Part shown: positions 1 to 11,695 of the stretch, one piece after another
How the letters are laid out: each line of letters starts with the position of its first letter
Position numbering within the stretch: the first letter of the stretch is position 1
From: Blastomyces gilchristii SLH14081
Lineage: Eukaryota; Ascomycota; Eurotiomycetes; Onygenales; Ajellomycetaceae
NCBI RefSeq assembly: GCF_000003855.2
Contig: NW_003101677.1
Location: 2,601,208 to 2,665,207, forward strand
DNA length: 64,000 nt
Direction: 5' to 3'
Position numbers and translations under genes: made by a program
The notes under the pieces: model-generated
Database searches by the model: none
Told to the model about the DNA's origin: nothing
What the model saw: the letters and a program-made list of their open reading frames with translations, nothing else

Positions 1-1049
1 AGTGATTTCAGTAGATCTTTTCTACAGTTCTTTCATATAATGATGAAAGAACAACAGTTGCAGTTTTGAATAAAATATCTGATACTGTTTGCTATCTCAG
101 ATCAGTAGAACTCTTGAGAGATTATTCAATACAGGTATTTATAATCTGAATAGCTAATTATACAAGAATCATGCATCTCTTGTATTATCTGAGTGTGTAA
201 GAGTTCAGAGTAAGAGACTCAGCATCATTCATAGAATTACACAGTGTTATTATCATTGATTGAGTATTCTAAGATGTTGATTCTTATATATAGTTCTGGA
301 GAAAATTGAGGTCCTTCTTGATATACTACTTCAGTAAGTACTTGAAGAAGTTCATCAGTTTGAGCTGTTATACATCATAATTCATTCAGTGTAGATTTGA
401 AAGATATTCTGATCAGTGAAGTGTGTATAGTGTCATGAGTAATTTCATTGTAATCAACTAATATCTTCAGATTCAAGAGTTAGTGTTCTCAGTTCAGTCA
501 ATACATGTCTGTTACATTGAATGATATATCTTGCTCTTATTATGAGAGAGTGTCTGTCATTGAGTTCTGACTGCTGAGGTGATAGTGTATAGTGAAATGA
601 AAACAACTTAATAGTTCAGATCATCACATCTAATGTTCAGTAAGCTTATAAGTGATTGTGAAATGCTTGAGATTCTTATGATCTGTGATTATTTCAAATT
701 TGAAAACACTTTGAAGTTCAGAGTCTCATTCTTCTAGACAGTGTAATCACAAGAAGCTTCTTATCATAGATTTCATAATTGCATTTGATGAGACTCAGTT
801 TCTTAGATATGAAAGCACATGATTGTAAGATATCTTTATTATCATATTGTAATATAGCTTCTTCTATGATATAGTCAGAGAAATCAGCTTCAATAACTAT
901 CTCATAATCAGAATCAAATGTTTATCAATAGAGAGGTATTAGTGAACATCTTCTTCATCTGTATGAATACAGCTTCAGCATCTGCTAATCACTGAAATAC
1001 TGAGTTCTTCTTAATAAGTTCTGTAAGTTATCTTGCAATATCTGAGAAG

Positions 1050-1860
1050 TTTTGTATAAATTGCTGATAGAAGTTAGCAAATCTGATGAAGCTTTGTACA
1101 TCTTTCACAGTATATGAAGCTTCTCATTTAAGAATGACAGAGATCTTCTCAGAATTCATTTGAATTTTCTTATCAGCTTCTATAATAAAATCTAGATATT
1201 TTATACTTTTAACTTTGAAATCACACTTATTAATATCTATTGATAGTTCTGCTTCTTGTAATTATTATAATACTCTCTGTACATATTCTTGATATTTCTT
1301 TCTAAATTCATTGATAAAGATGAGAATGTCATCTAGATATATAGATACAAACTTATTAAGAAAATCTCAGAGTACTCAGTTGATATACTTCTGAAATGTA
1401 CTGAGAGCATTAGTCAGTTCAAAGAGTGTGACTACTCATTCAAAGAGATCATAATATGTTCAGAATGCTGTAAGCCATTCATCTTTTTCAGTGATATAAA
1501 TCTTATGAAACTTAATGATGACATCTAGCTTTATAAATTATTACACTTGTCTGATATATACTAGAGATTCATTGATGAGAGATAAGAGATAATAATCTTT
1601 CTTTATCAATCTGTTCAGATCTTGATAGTTCATACAGAAGCAGAGTTCTTCACCTGATTTCTTTGTAAAGAGAATAGTAGCTGCAGCGGAGAAGTTGTTA
1701 ATACATATAAATTCTTTATTCAACAGATTATTGAGTGTCTTTTGAAGAAGAAGAAGTTCATCTCAGAACATGTTATAAAGAGAGTCTTATAATAATTTGA
1801 GATCTTTATCATTCTTCTTTTTTAACTTGATACTGTGATTCACTTCTGAACCTTGTAAGA
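1050..1860 (-). pseudogene. G2 copy 1 reverse transcriptase remnant
   Basis: The minus-strand frame at 1541-1723 contains the start of a Ty3-type RT palm: the segment KEFICINNFSAAATILFTKK followed by a GEEL...NYQDLN block, which matches the family pattern for the region before the first catalytic Asp. The catalytic box is still readable as YLDD at 1328-1339. Between them, several in-frame stops and a shifted frame interrupt the protein. In Ty3 elements this enzyme copies the element RNA into cDNA in the virus-like particle. The product here is certainly non-functional. Orientation and order fit G2 gag-pol on the minus strand. Confidence 0.8.
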
Positions 1861-2289
1861 GAGGTAGATTTGTAACATTATTATCTTATCAGAAGACATC
1901 TAGATATTCATGATATTATTAAAAGAGTTTTGTATGAGAATCTGTTATTATAACATGAAATAACTTCTCTAGAGCTTTCTTAATATTAATCAGACTAACA
2001 GAGTAGATTATTACATAATTCTGCTATTAGTGATCTTATCAGCAATTCTGTCAGTGACTTCTTTTTCAGAGCATTTTATAAGTATTGACAGAGATCTGTG
2101 TCAGATCTATAGTCTTGTGAATATTATCTTCATGAATTCTATTATTGTTAGAAAATATTAAGCTTCTATATCAAGTGTTTAATAAAATATCTTATTCAGA
2201 TAGTCAGACAAGTTCTAATATAAGATTATAATCAAGATTATCAACTTTATATATATAGACTTCTTCACATTGATGTTCTCTGATATCAA

Positions 2290-2480
2290 TGTTTAACTTC
2301 ATTATGTAACAGATGCAAATGTCTTTTAAGTTATTAAATTCTGCAAGAAGTCAGAGTTTTAATAAAAGAATACACTGAAGAGTATAATATCTTATAACTG
2401 AAGATTTAATCATTGCATAATAACATAGACTGCTGTCTATCATGACTTTCATATTATACATGTTATTGATCATAGTAGAT
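2290..2480 (-). pseudogene. G2 copy 1 retropepsin remnant
   Basis: The minus strand near 2400-2440 reads MIDSSLCYYAM. This corresponds to the aspartic protease active-site region (hydrophobic-Asp-Ser/Thr-Gly) of Ty3 Gag-Pol, with the Gly changed to Ser. The complete G2 copy at about 46255-46300 reads MIDSDLCHYTM at the same place. The enzyme would process the Gag-Pol polyprotein. The changed Gly and the surrounding stops show that it is dead. The assignment rests on this motif and its position between gag and RT. Confidence 0.6.
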
Positions 2481-2543
2481 ATAAGAATTACATTCATTAT
2501 TATTTTCTCTTTAAATTATTATCATCTGACCTCTTCAAGCTTC

Positions 2544-2941
2544 TATTTATGAATTTAGTATTATTATTATTATTCTTTCATTATACTCATATGCAAGCAG
2601 AGCTTATGATGAGTCCTTGCGTGATGTTAAATACAGGTCAAGTGTTGGTTATACAGGAGGAAATACAGGTGTTGAGACCACGCCAAGATAACAAGAACAT
2701 AGGAAAATACAAAGAAGTGACAATTAGATACATGTTATAATAACTTTTCAGCCCAGGAACATAGAGCAATTCATTGAAGTGATTTGTACACCTCTGTATT
2801 TATTAGAAACCTGAGGTGCTTGAGTTCCGGATTTAATGTATCCCCTGCGGGTTTCGAACCCACGCGCCTTGATTTCCCACGCCAAGGCGCTACCGGGTGG
2901 CCGCATTAACCATTCGGCCACTGGGGTGTATTTATGAATTT
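2544..2941. repeat. 13-bp target site duplication flanking SINE A
   Basis: The 13-mer TATTTATGAATTT occurs at 2544-2556 and again at 2929-2941, directly bracketing the SINE. The sister G2 copy 2 has an empty site at about 20153-20176 with one diverged version of this target. This length of duplication fits target-primed reverse transcription by LINE machinery. Confidence 0.92.
2557..2928 (-). mobile_element. tRNA-derived SINE, copy A (full length)
   Basis: This 372-bp element has its head at the right and tail at the left. The head (about 2842-2926) is a class II tRNA-like sequence. It has an A box TGGCCGAATGG (minus strand of 2910-2920), a B box GGTTCGAAACC (minus strand of 2850-2860), a CCCC/GGGG acceptor end and an AAATC segment recalling tRNA-Ser. 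An unrelated body of about 280 bp follows, ending in TATAATGAAAGAATAATAAT and an (AAT)n tail. Four other copies lie in the window. The head keeps CpG sites, so this is among the least mutated copies. It has no coding capacity; RNA polymerase III transcription is inferred from the boxes. Confidence 0.92.
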
Positions 2942-3103
2942 GAACAGAAGCTAATCTTTTCTCTGTTTTATTAAGATATTTTCATAGTTGTCTTCTGAAT
3001 CTTTCTTCAATATAATGTAATTGATATGAACAGGCACTGATTCATTTTTTGAATAAGAAGATACTAATCTTTCTCTTAAGTAAGAAGGTACATAGACTGA
3101 TTA

Positions 3104-3145
3104 GTATTTGAAAGTGATATGTTCTGATCAGTTACAATTAATACA
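3104..3145 (-). pseudogene. G2 copy 1 Gag zinc knuckle remnant
   Basis: The minus strand encodes Cys-Ile-Asn-Cys, four residues, His, four residues, then Tyr where the last Cys belongs. This is a CX2CX4HX4C nucleocapsid knuckle with the last Cys changed by one G-to-A transition. The same knuckle in the complete G2 copy lies at 45929-45970 and has lost a different Cys and the His. Such knuckles bind the element RNA during packaging. The comparison fixes gag on the right of the protease in this copy. Confidence 0.7.
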
Positions 3146-3609
3146 CACTTCTTATTAGTGTTGATTAATAACTTCTTTGAAAGTAATCTCAGAGACTTAG
3201 AAGTCTGTTCAGACAGCAGAAACCCTTGTTTATGTAAAAACATTTGAGTTCACTCAATTCATATTATCTGCATTGTTATTCTTCAGCACAGATATATAAG
3301 TGACTGAGATGTAATGTCTTCTGCCACTATTCTGTATACTCTGAAGCTTGATGAGACAGTTATTCAATGTTCAGAGTTATATGCAGAAATCTTCATAAGT
3401 CTGGTCTTTATCTATGCTTATAAGAGTCTGTAAAAGTTTGAAACTGAGTGTCTTCTTAAGCATGCTAATCTTTATTCTATTCTCTCAAGATTGATCGTCT
3501 TCTTCTAGAATCTTGATATTGAAATCAGAGATAAATATTGTGAGAGAAGTATTTCTCTATCAGACACTCTGTAATCAATCTAATATCTTCTATTATATAG
3601 CAGTATCTT

Positions 3610-3866
3610 TGTAAGAATAAGTGCTCACAGGCGATTATTCGGGTGTTTGCAGCGTGGCGTGATATGTACTGTTAACTACTAGAAGTATTTGCAGTAGAAA
3701 GATAAATGTAGAGATCAAATGTATAATAGCATTTAAGCTGAGTTATAAATAGTATTCACAAACTCCAGTCTATATAGTTGTGTGTAGTCAAGAGCCACTA
3801 ACTCTATTAGTTATATGAGAGATAAAAATAGGGATAAAGAATCTGTAAGAAGCAGGATTTCTTATA
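3610..3866 (-). repeat. G1 copy 1 3' LTR
   Basis: This 257-bp LTR starts TGTAAGAATAAG and ends in TTCTTATA (family end TTCTTACA, last C changed). It aligns end to end with LTRs at 20983-21628 (split by SINE B), 35765-36022, 55718-55975 and 62708-62965. A purine-rich tract sits just inside it, on the minus strand of about 3867-3885, as expected before the 3' LTR. Confidence 0.9.
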
Positions 3867-5538
3867 TACTTCTTCCTCTCTAAGACTTCATCTGTGAAGC
3901 CTTTCACTGAGTGACTTTGTAGAATCAGCTCAGCACTGCAGTAATACTCACTAAAAACTCTTCATATCTATAAAAAAACCTCAGTGAGGAAAAATCCCTT
4001 GTTACTATGAAGAGAAAACACTCTGTTACTCAGTTTCTTATTCTATGAGATTCTTCTCTGACTATTATATAGATTTATCTCACATCTTTCATACAGAAGA
4101 ATTTCAGTTGACTCTCAATTATTTTCACAAGATTCTTGTGTGATCATTACACAGATTCATCTCACAGATGAATTACTCTCTATGAGATCACTCTCATTAA
4201 AGAGAAGTATTTATAAGTTAATCTTTCACTCATTCTTACAAATCATTGTTCTTTGACACTGTAGAATTGTGAGAAATTTTCCATTCTTTTATTAACTCTG
4301 TAGAATTGTAGAATCAAAATATCTGCAGTCTGCAATCACTCTTTATAGTTATATAGAAAGATTCAGACCTGTAATTTATAATAACTTTTTATTTATTAAA
4401 ATGATCTGACTGTTCTGCAGAATCACTCACAGTGTAAGTAAATCTCTCTAAAGTAGTATAAATATCTCAGATCTGTCTGTGAAATCTCATCTTCTTTTCT
4501 CTTTTTCTGTAACAGCTCTCATTCTTATAAACTATGAGTATTCTCATTCATCTGTGAAGTGTTTTCACTCAGATGATAGAGAGAGAGTATTTCTGACAAT
4601 GTTTATATATTGATTCAAGAACTTCTCAAGAATAAAAATTTTTTCAATTTCAATATCTTTGTAAACAATGTCTGATCACTGCTGAGCTTCTTGTGAGCAT
4701 CTCTGTGACTTCTCTGATCACTTTTTATCAGCTGATGAAGTAGAAATATTATTACTCATAATAGCATCTTCATCTCTCTCAGCTCTGTCACTGCACTCAA
4801 TCTTCAGATCAGCAGTTAACTTCATATCTTTCTCAGATCAGCTTCTGACTTTAAGCAGCACAGTCTCACTCTTTGCTGTAAGTCTTCTCATAAGTAATTT
4901 CTTACAGACTCTAGTTAACAGTTCTTGCAAAGCTCTAAGTGTTGTCAGTGTCTTCTGCAGTCTCATAGATCTATGATCATTCTCTCTCTACCTGCACAAT
5001 CTCTGATCAGGCATATGCAAATATGCCTAGGTTTTCTATCAATGATTCTCACACTGCAGTGCATTTCTGCAATCTCATTGTCAATGAAAGATGAGTCTCT
5101 GAGTATCTGTAAAATCCAGGTAATCAAGACAATGCAAATGCTATGAATTTGTAATAAGAGTTAATCTGAATAGATGAGCTCTCTCTCTGCATCTCAATTG
5201 TTTTCAGAGTGAATACTTCAGTATAACTGAGAGAGCAGATACAGCTTTATAAGAAATATCTGATTACATATATAGATAGTTAGTTCTCAAGACTCTGCTA
5301 TAACTGTATACACTCTGATGTTCAGCTTCTCTGAAGTCTGTTCATTTCTGATAGTCTTTATATCAAATATAATAATTGTTTGTACTGCAGATATGATGCT
5401 CTCTACTTCTTTAAAGAGAGAAATTAATAGTTGCAGAGAAATTGAGTGTTAGGAGTATTAAGAATATAAGTGTAAGTTTTCTTTGTTTTTTCTTTATTAA
5501 TCTCTAAATTGTGTTCACAGCCCTGTTTTGTTTTCTTG

Positions 5539-5566
5539 TTTTTTTTTTTTTTTTTTTTTTTTTTTA
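5539..5566. repeat. Poly(T) tract
   Basis: A run of more than 25 T interrupts G1 copy 1. The other G1 copies have only short T runs at this site (about 23300-23312 and 57655-57668), so this is an expansion private to this copy or an assembly-sensitive homopolymer. Confidence 0.9.
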
Positions 5567-5699
5567 GCTTTAATGAGAGCATGATTTCTTCTTTTCTTTA
5601 CATACACTGTAAACTGTTCATCTCAGTAGAAACTCATTATCTTGTAGACTAGAGTTTACAAATGACAGTGTTAATATCTTTATTATAATCAGATTCTTA

Positions 5700-6010
5700 G
5701 CAAAGATCACATCATTCTGACTTATCAGAATTCATAGTATGAAAGTCATGTCTCAGCTTTCACAGATATCTTATCTGCTCAGATGATTTTCAAGTAAACT
5801 TATTCATCTTGTCAGAATACTCTTATCACTGAATCTTGAATCAGAGCTTGTAATCTCACTTCTCTGAGTTAATAATCTTTTCAATCTGATATTCTCTTTC
5901 ACTCTCTAGTGCTTTGTAAATAGAGTGATGAATCACAGAATTCTCTTCTAAGAATTCCTTATATTCATGAAGTAAAGAGATATGAAAAATATTATATATC
6001 TGTAACTCAG
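5700..6010 (-). pseudogene. G1 copy 1 chromodomain / integrase C-terminus remnant
   Basis: This segment aligns with 57740-58180 of the complete G1. There the minus strand reads the integrase C-terminal block ending IYNIFHVSLL, followed by a chromodomain-like stretch. Chromodomains of chromoviral integrases bind modified histone tails and steer integration to heterochromatin, which fits the nested layout here. In this copy the frame is broken by several stops. The call depends on comparison with the better copy. Confidence 0.6.
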
Positions 6011-7796
6011 ATAACAGTTTCAATCTATAGAACTATAAGCTAACTTTCTTCATAATCTTGTAAGACTCTATTCATAAGAGACTCAGCTTCTTACTAGATC
6101 TTTACATGATAATGTTTTCTAGACTTAGTCAGACTCTATCATCTTTCTTAAAACTCTTTATAATATACTTGAAGTCATAATATCTCTTCTGATACTCTTA
6201 AGTCTTTCTCAAGAATTCACAGACTTTCTCTTAAATATTCTGAATTCTCTCAGCCGGTTCAGAGACATTATCACACTCTATAGTATACTCTCATGAGTTC
6301 ATCAAGATTATCTGCAGATGAGTCTCAGTGAGCATCTCAAAGAGAGTTTTATCTGTGCTGACATGCTTTGAGTTGTTATATACAAACTCTGTAAGTGATA
6401 ATTAATATATTCAGTTATTCTGATTGTAATTAACAAAGCACTGCAGATACTGTTTCAATATACTTATCAGATATTCTGTCTGATCATCTGTCTGTTGATG
6501 AAAAGCTGTGCTTAGATCTCATAAGATCTTCAGTATAGTCATCAGATCAGATCAAAACTTCTCTGTGAAGATTGATTCTCTATCTGAGACAATGTTCACA
6601 GACAACTCATGTAATCAGATCACATTATAAATAAAGATATGAGTTAAATTCTTTAACTTCAAGTTCTTGTAAGTGAGTATAAAGTATGTTATCTTGATAA
6701 AGTAATTCACTATTATCAGTACACTGTCAAAGCAGACATTATATATATTCTTACTTTCAGAGAGACTTATAAGAGTGTTTATTTCTAGCTGTTTTCAAGC
6801 TTTCTGCAGAATGAGTAGAGAAGTAAGTTCTTTATATAATCTGAATCATACTATCTGTGAATTCTGATAAACAGTATAAGAATTCACTATCTTCTTTACA
6901 AGTTCTTGCATCTTCAGTCAGAAGTATTTTCTTATAAATAACTCATGAGTTCTAGTATCTGTAAAATAACCTATTAGAGAAGAGTCATGATACCTTTTAA
7001 TAAGTTCTATATATAGAAACTCATTCATAGATACATAAATTCAGCCCTCTCTTTATAAGAGATTATTTAAGTCTCTTTAATTCTTTATTTCTGCAGAATT
7101 GATCTCTGCTGTGAGTAGTTTCTGAATATGCTGAGCATATTCATTCTTCAGTTGCAGTTCAGACAATCTAAATAGAAGATCTTATGAAGATTTATACTCT
7201 GTTTTTTCTTATATCAGATCTTTCATGATGCTTCTCAAAGCCAGTAAATTCTTCAGATTATAGATATTCTCTTCAAGAATTCTTGCAGAGATTCTCAGAG
7301 TGTTGATTCTCAGTGTTATAAAGAGTAGTTGTACAGGCTTCTTTTCTCTCTTCTTTCTCTTCTCTTATAAGGGATTGAAAGACTCTTCAGTTAATCTCTT
7401 TGTAACACTCAGTTCAAGCATTCTGTGAAGCTTTTCTGTCTTCTCTAGTCTCTCTGTGTCTGTTATTCTGGTCTTCTTAATATAGTCTGGCCTGTGAGAG
7501 AGTCTGTCTGCTAGATTCTTAGTTTCTTTGATATATTCTATCTTGAATCAGAACTCACTCAGTCTCTGAGCTCAGTGAATCTGTCATTATGAGAGTTTCT
7601 TAATTGAAGTAAGCTGTTATAAGCTGTTATGATCAGTTCTAACAGTAATCACTGTTGCAAGGTTCTCAAAGTAGTGATATCAGTAATGAAAGAATTTCAC
7701 TATTATGAGAAGCTTCTGATCATGAATGTTATAGTTGATCTTCACAGATTGCATCTTCTGTGAGAAAAACATTACTGAAACTCAGTTCTTATTTGA

Positions 7797-7985
7797 CTAT
7801 AGTTGTAAGACTATTTCTGAAATTGTAAAGAAGAAGACATCTGTCTTCAATCTGATTATGAGTAAGAGATCAAAGTGAAACAGTATTACTGTATCTATGA
7901 ATATCTGTTTCAATCTTACAAAGATCTTATGAGCTTCTGAGATAAGAAAGTTCTCACAGCTCTTTCTTCTTAATAATCTTTTCAT
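7797..7985 (-). pseudogene. G1 copy 1 RNase H start remnant
   Basis: This minus-strand frame reads from MKRLLRRKSCENFL through a RLKQ block to LIIRLKTDVFFFTISEIVLQL. It matches the RT-connection/RNase H entry of Ty3 Pol, where a Leu/Lys-rich helix precedes a Thr-Asp-Ala-Ser type active-site Asp. The same frame occurs at 59883-60086 in the complete G1. RNase H removes the RNA strand during reverse transcription. The frame is a remnant only; flanking frames are stopped. Confidence 0.65.
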
Positions 7986-8289
7986 TCTTTATTCACAGAA
8001 TAACTTCTTCTTGTTTTCACTCTTCAGCATGTCTGTAAGAGTCAAGAAGATTCTTATGAATGCAAAGATAAACTGTCTATAGAAATTCACAAAGCTCAGA
8101 AAGATCTAAATCTCATAAATACTAGTTAGCTCTGATTATGATAGAATAGTCTCAACTTACAAAGGTTTCATCTGAATATCATCTGCAGTGATTACATATT
8201 CTAGAAAATTAATTCAATGAGCACTGAAGTTGCACTTCACAAGCTTAATATACAGTTCTGTCTTATCTAAGATCTTCAATATACTTTAT

Positions 8290-8760
8290 ACATGCTCAGT
8301 GTGTTCTTTCTTCTTCATAGAGTACATCAACATATTATTCAGTTATATTATCATGAAGACATTCAGATATGCATCAAGTGTTTTATTAATGAAAGACTGA
8401 AATGCTGTGAGAATATTAGTCCAATCAAAAGACATCACTAGATATTCAAACAATCTCAGTGCAGTTCTAAAGACAGTCTTTCATTTATTTTCAGACTGTA
8501 TTCACAGCTGTGTATATATATTGATCACATTCAGTTGTTTGAATATGATAGCTTCTGTGAGATGATTAATCACATTCTCAATCAGACATAGGGAATAGTA
8601 ACTCTTTATTATCTTGAAGTTCAGAGCACAGTAGTCTACATATAATCTGAGACCTTTATTCTTCTTCTTCATGAATATCACAGAGGCTTTCACAGAGGCC
8701 TGTGAAGATTGAATAAAGTCATTCTTCAGATTCTTCTTTATATAGACTTATAAGATCTCT
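8290..8760 (-). pseudogene. G1 copy 1 reverse transcriptase remnant
   Basis: The frame at 8502-8693 contains FMKKKNKGLRLYVDYCALNF, typical of the Ty3 RT fingers/palm, followed by a LCLIENVINHLTEA block and a strand ending in INIYTQL near the first catalytic Asp region. The second catalytic box lies further left, near 8320-8350, and is degenerate. The domain order RT (right) to RNase H (left) confirms minus-strand orientation. Gag-side sequence is absent because the hAT junction at 8982 cuts the element. Confidence 0.75.
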
Positions 8761-9350
8761 GTTTCATAATGAGAGAGCTTATAGATTGATTCTCAGAAGA
8801 GTTTCTACTCTTCTATCAAATCTATTATCAGATTCTTCTCATAATGAGAAGAAAGCTCAGCTGTCTTTACTGAGCTGAATATCTTTGCAAGGTCTCAGTA
8901 TTTCTCTGATATCTGAAGCTCAGTTTTCATGATCATGAAGTTCTCAGATATTTATAAAGTTATTATATAGATGAGCTTGTCTAGACTGACTGTGTGACCG
9001 TGTCTGAGACCAGAATCAAACTTTACAGTTATTATGTTGTCTAAAAGCATTACTTCTGATCATGATTTATATTCATCACATTGATTTCAAATCATGTTAT
9101 TTTAAACATTAAAGGTCTCAGATTCACTTTTCAAATAAAAATCTAGTCTCAGATAAAGAGTATGTTTGAATTCTTAGTCATATTTTCATTCTGATCTCAT
9201 TATTGAGAATGGTATTAAATGAGATCATGAAATCATTTCTCACTTATATAATATCATAATATAGTGCTTATTTGTTGAAAATTCAATAGAGAATATTATC
9301 AAATATCATTACTTTTCTGAACACAGATCATAATTTATATAATTTTAATT

Positions 9351-9480
9351 ATGAAAAAAACATAAAATACAAAAAAAAACAAAAAATAAAAAACAAAAAA
9401 AAAAAGAGAAAGAAAGAGAAAGAAAAAAAAAAAAATAAAAGAAAAAGAAAAAAATAAAAAATAAAAATAAAAAAAAAATC
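9351..9480. repeat. A-rich low-complexity tract in hAT copy 1
   Basis: About 130 bp consist almost only of A runs broken by single C, G or T. Copy 2 has the matching tract at about 27955-28055 with different spacing. No coding or promoter signal is visible. Confidence 0.85.
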
Positions 9481-9599
9481 AAGATCACAGAGCCACAGTA
9501 TTCTCAAAATACTCACTTCTCAGAGTCTTTGCAATGTTTATCATCAACTGTGTATCTCTCACAGTGAGAATAACACAGCTGTAATGAGTTATTATCTTA

Positions 9600-10110
9600 A
9601 TATCATCTAACAAATAATCAGTATATATCTATATAAATGTGAATAATTAGAAAATATACACTTAAAAAGTGTGGTCAGGATGAACTCTGCTGCCACTTGA
9701 ATAACATTAAGAGTAGAATGCTGAAATTGATGAAGAGAATATTGATGATTCTCTTCATCAATTTCACAGATAAGACATATGAAGATAATCTTGAGAAATA
9801 TAAGATTCTCTGACTTCTGGTAAAAATGAATCTCACAGAGAGACTCTATTTTCATCATATCAGAGACTGAGTATTATCAAAAAGCATTACTTCAATACAC
9901 ATGCACTTACTGCAGCAATTCACTCTCTGTGTATATGACTGAGAGTTGCAGCTTTCTCACACTGCATAGCTCTCTCTGAGATGCAGCTGTCAGTTTGCAA
10001 CTCATGCAGTCTCTCAGTTCAGTACATGCTGTGTATATACATTCCTGCATACTGAGACTGTGTTGATCATTATAGTCTGATGTGATACTCACTTTTCACA
10101 GACCATGTTT
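9600..10110. other. hAT left-arm region, no coding function recognised
   Basis: Minus-strand open frames at 9607-9858 and 9907-10092 exist, and the first has a counterpart in hAT copy 2 (28184-28417). They carry no motif I recognise and differ between copies by insertions that do not respect codons (a deletion of several codons near 28310). I regard this as subterminal non-coding sequence of the transposon. An AAAAGCATTACTT motif recurs near 9034 and 9870 and also in the MITE, which may be a subterminal transposase-binding repeat. Confidence 0.4.
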
Positions 10111-10587
10111 CATTTGATTGAGAGAGAGAGAGGACGCGACTGCTGTTTATTTAAGAGAGAATGAGTAATTGAATCTATAGAAGATAATTTAATTTCTTCT
10201 GTATTTAAAATTTGATTAGTCTATACTCTTTAATTTGAGAATTTGTGAGAGTGTTTTAATAGTTTTCATATCAGCTTGGAATTAGTGATTGATTGAAGAA
10301 GAGAAAAGAGAGAAGAAAGAAATAAGAATAACTTATCTTTATAATATGAAAACAGAGAATTGCTATAATTATTTATTCTAGCAATAAAGATCTGTTTTCT
10401 GCATGTATCTCTGATACAGATTATATGATAACTGTATACAAAGAATATCAACAGTGCATATATTGAATGAAGATGATGTTGCTATGCAACACTGTAGCTG
10501 TTTCTGTATATCACTGAAAGATGTTAATATTTTCTTTGAGTCTCTTTATATTTGATAAGTCAGTAATATATTTCAATGCACTTTCTC

Positions 10588-10692
10588 TTTTATTATTATC
10601 ATTATTATCATCATCATCATCATCATCATCACTATCATCATTATTATTATCATTATCATCATCATTATCATCATTATTATTATATCATTTCT
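10588..10692. repeat. ATC/ATT triplet microsatellite in hAT copy 1
   Basis: A run of about 35 triplets alternates ATC and ATT. It reads as His/Tyr repeats on one strand and Asp/Asn repeats on the other. hAT copy 2 has a longer, differently ordered version at about 29155-29285. It is low-complexity sequence rather than a CRISPR array or a gene. Confidence 0.9.
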
Positions 10693-10799
10693 GACTGTCT
10701 CTTCTGCCTTTATCTCTCTTTAACACTCACTGAAATTAATCATATCATTTCTCTTCAAATATTCTGCGGTCCTGCAGACTATCAAGGCGCGTGAGTGCT

Positions 10800-11560
10800 G
10801 TCACAGATTGAAGAAAGAGAAGAAGAAGATGTTCAAGTAAAAGAAGACAGATTACAAGACATGTTATAATGTCTTGAAGAGACTCTGTAAGAGAGCAGAA
10901 TAATAACAATTTTAAGTAATACTTCTGATAGATTTAGACTGAACTAAGTATAGAAATAATGCAGATAATGCTGTCTGTAAGAGATTGAAAAAGAAGATAG
11001 TGAAGAGTCTCATATAGTAGTAGTAAGATCAGAAGAAGTTCTGAGAATGATTTAAGACTAAGATAAAGAGAGAGAGAGAGAAGAAGAGTGTTACTATAAA
11101 TAAGCAGCAGCAGAAGAAGATTGAGAGAGTGTTAAAGTAGAAGATAAAGAAGTTAAAACTGATAAGTTTTTTATTAAAAGATAATGATTTTTAATAACAC
11201 TTCTGTTCTCTAATTGATTAGCAGAAGCTGATAGAGAAGGAGGGAATTGAGATCTTGTTCAGATCTTGAATGCACTTCATGATTCAGAACATTAAGAAGA
11301 CAGCTCTGCTCTTTGAGCATGTCAATCTGCTTACTGCTGAGATAAAATCTGAGACAGTAGATCAGAAAATGCAGAATTTTAAGATACAGATTAATATGAC
11401 TGAGAGAAAGCAGCAGAAACTCTTCTCTGAGAAGAGAGTGAAGAGAGATTTTGAGATGATTATCACTTCAGATGAGAAGGAGAAGAAGAAGAAGAAGAAT
11501 GAGAAATGAATTATGAAGAATGATAAGAAGAATAAGAAAGAGCAGAAAGATGATAAGTAG
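10800..11560 (+). pseudogene. Lys/Glu-rich second ORF remnant of hAT copy 1
   Basis: The plus strand is strongly purine-rich. It holds one open frame at 11270-11509 of 79 codons beginning MHFMIQNIKKTALLFEHVNL and ending in a run of Lys. Predicted character is a charged, probably coiled-coil segment with a basic tail. The corresponding region of copy 2 (29395-30160) is similar but interrupted. It precedes the transposase start at 12027 by about 500 bp, so it could be an accessory ORF of the element or an upstream exon. No family is recognised; any resemblance to the C-terminal tail of pogo-type transposases is too weak to name. Confidence 0.4.
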
Positions 11561-11664
11561 AAAAAGTTTTTTTCTTTTTATATTAGTTAGTTATAAGTTC
11601 ATAATTATTAATAATTAAAATTAATTTTGAGTTTTTAAAAATTATTGTACAAGTTGTAATCAAG

Positions 11665-11695
11665 TCAGAAATAATATATATATATATATATATTT
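11665..11695. repeat. (TA)n microsatellite
   Basis: A TA dinucleotide run of about nine units lies in the AT-rich spacer between the two reading regions of hAT copy 1. Copy 2 has a shorter version at about 30280-30292. Confidence 0.85.

Larger units (their letters stand above)
1..3609 (-). mobile_element. Ty3 chromovirus G2, copy 1 (partial, interrupted)
   Basis: This is a degenerate internal part of the G2 family, collinear in reverse with about 45450-48700 of the complete plus-strand copy at 44391-50093. Read on the minus strand from right to left it carries gag, retropepsin, reverse transcriptase, RNase H and the start of integrase. The 3' part lies outside the window. SINE A is inserted at 2557-2928. 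The right end is cut by the LTR of G1 copy 1, which entered gag. Scattered stops and C/T and G/A differences from the sister copies show that it is inactive. The family assignment rests on the RT and zinc-knuckle motifs described separately. Confidence 0.85.
3610..8981 (-). mobile_element. Ty3 chromovirus G1, copy 1 (3' portion, truncated)
   Basis: This copy is collinear over its whole length with 55718 to about 61085 of the complete G1. It starts with the 3' LTR at 3610-3866. Leftmost to rightmost it then holds the region downstream of integrase, the chromodomain, integrase, RNase H and RT, all on the minus strand. It stops where the hAT transposon starts at 8982, so gag and the 5' LTR are missing. 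It entered G2 gag; ATCTT at 3605-3609 is the only target-site copy that can be seen. The sequence is heavily mutated and has no usable ORF. Confidence 0.88.

Noticed and set aside
2842..2926. Functional tRNA-Ser gene
   Set aside because: The tRNA-like sequence has an acceptor mismatch and extra bases in the anticodon arm, and it is followed by a repeated body. It is the SINE head.
4925..5146. 73-codon plus-strand frame
   Set aside because: It lies antisense to the G1 region after the chromodomain, and its equivalents in the other G1 copies are broken.
9351..9480. Poly(A) tail of a processed retrocopy
   Set aside because: The same A-rich tract sits at the same place in both hAT copies and has no flanking duplication.
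10588..10692. CRISPR-like or other spaced repeat array
   Set aside because: There are no constant repeats with unique spacers; units are contiguous triplets.
10576..10794. Histidine/tyrosine-rich protein, also 29145-29357
   Set aside because: The frame is a triplet microsatellite with short flanks. Composition alone explains the open frame.
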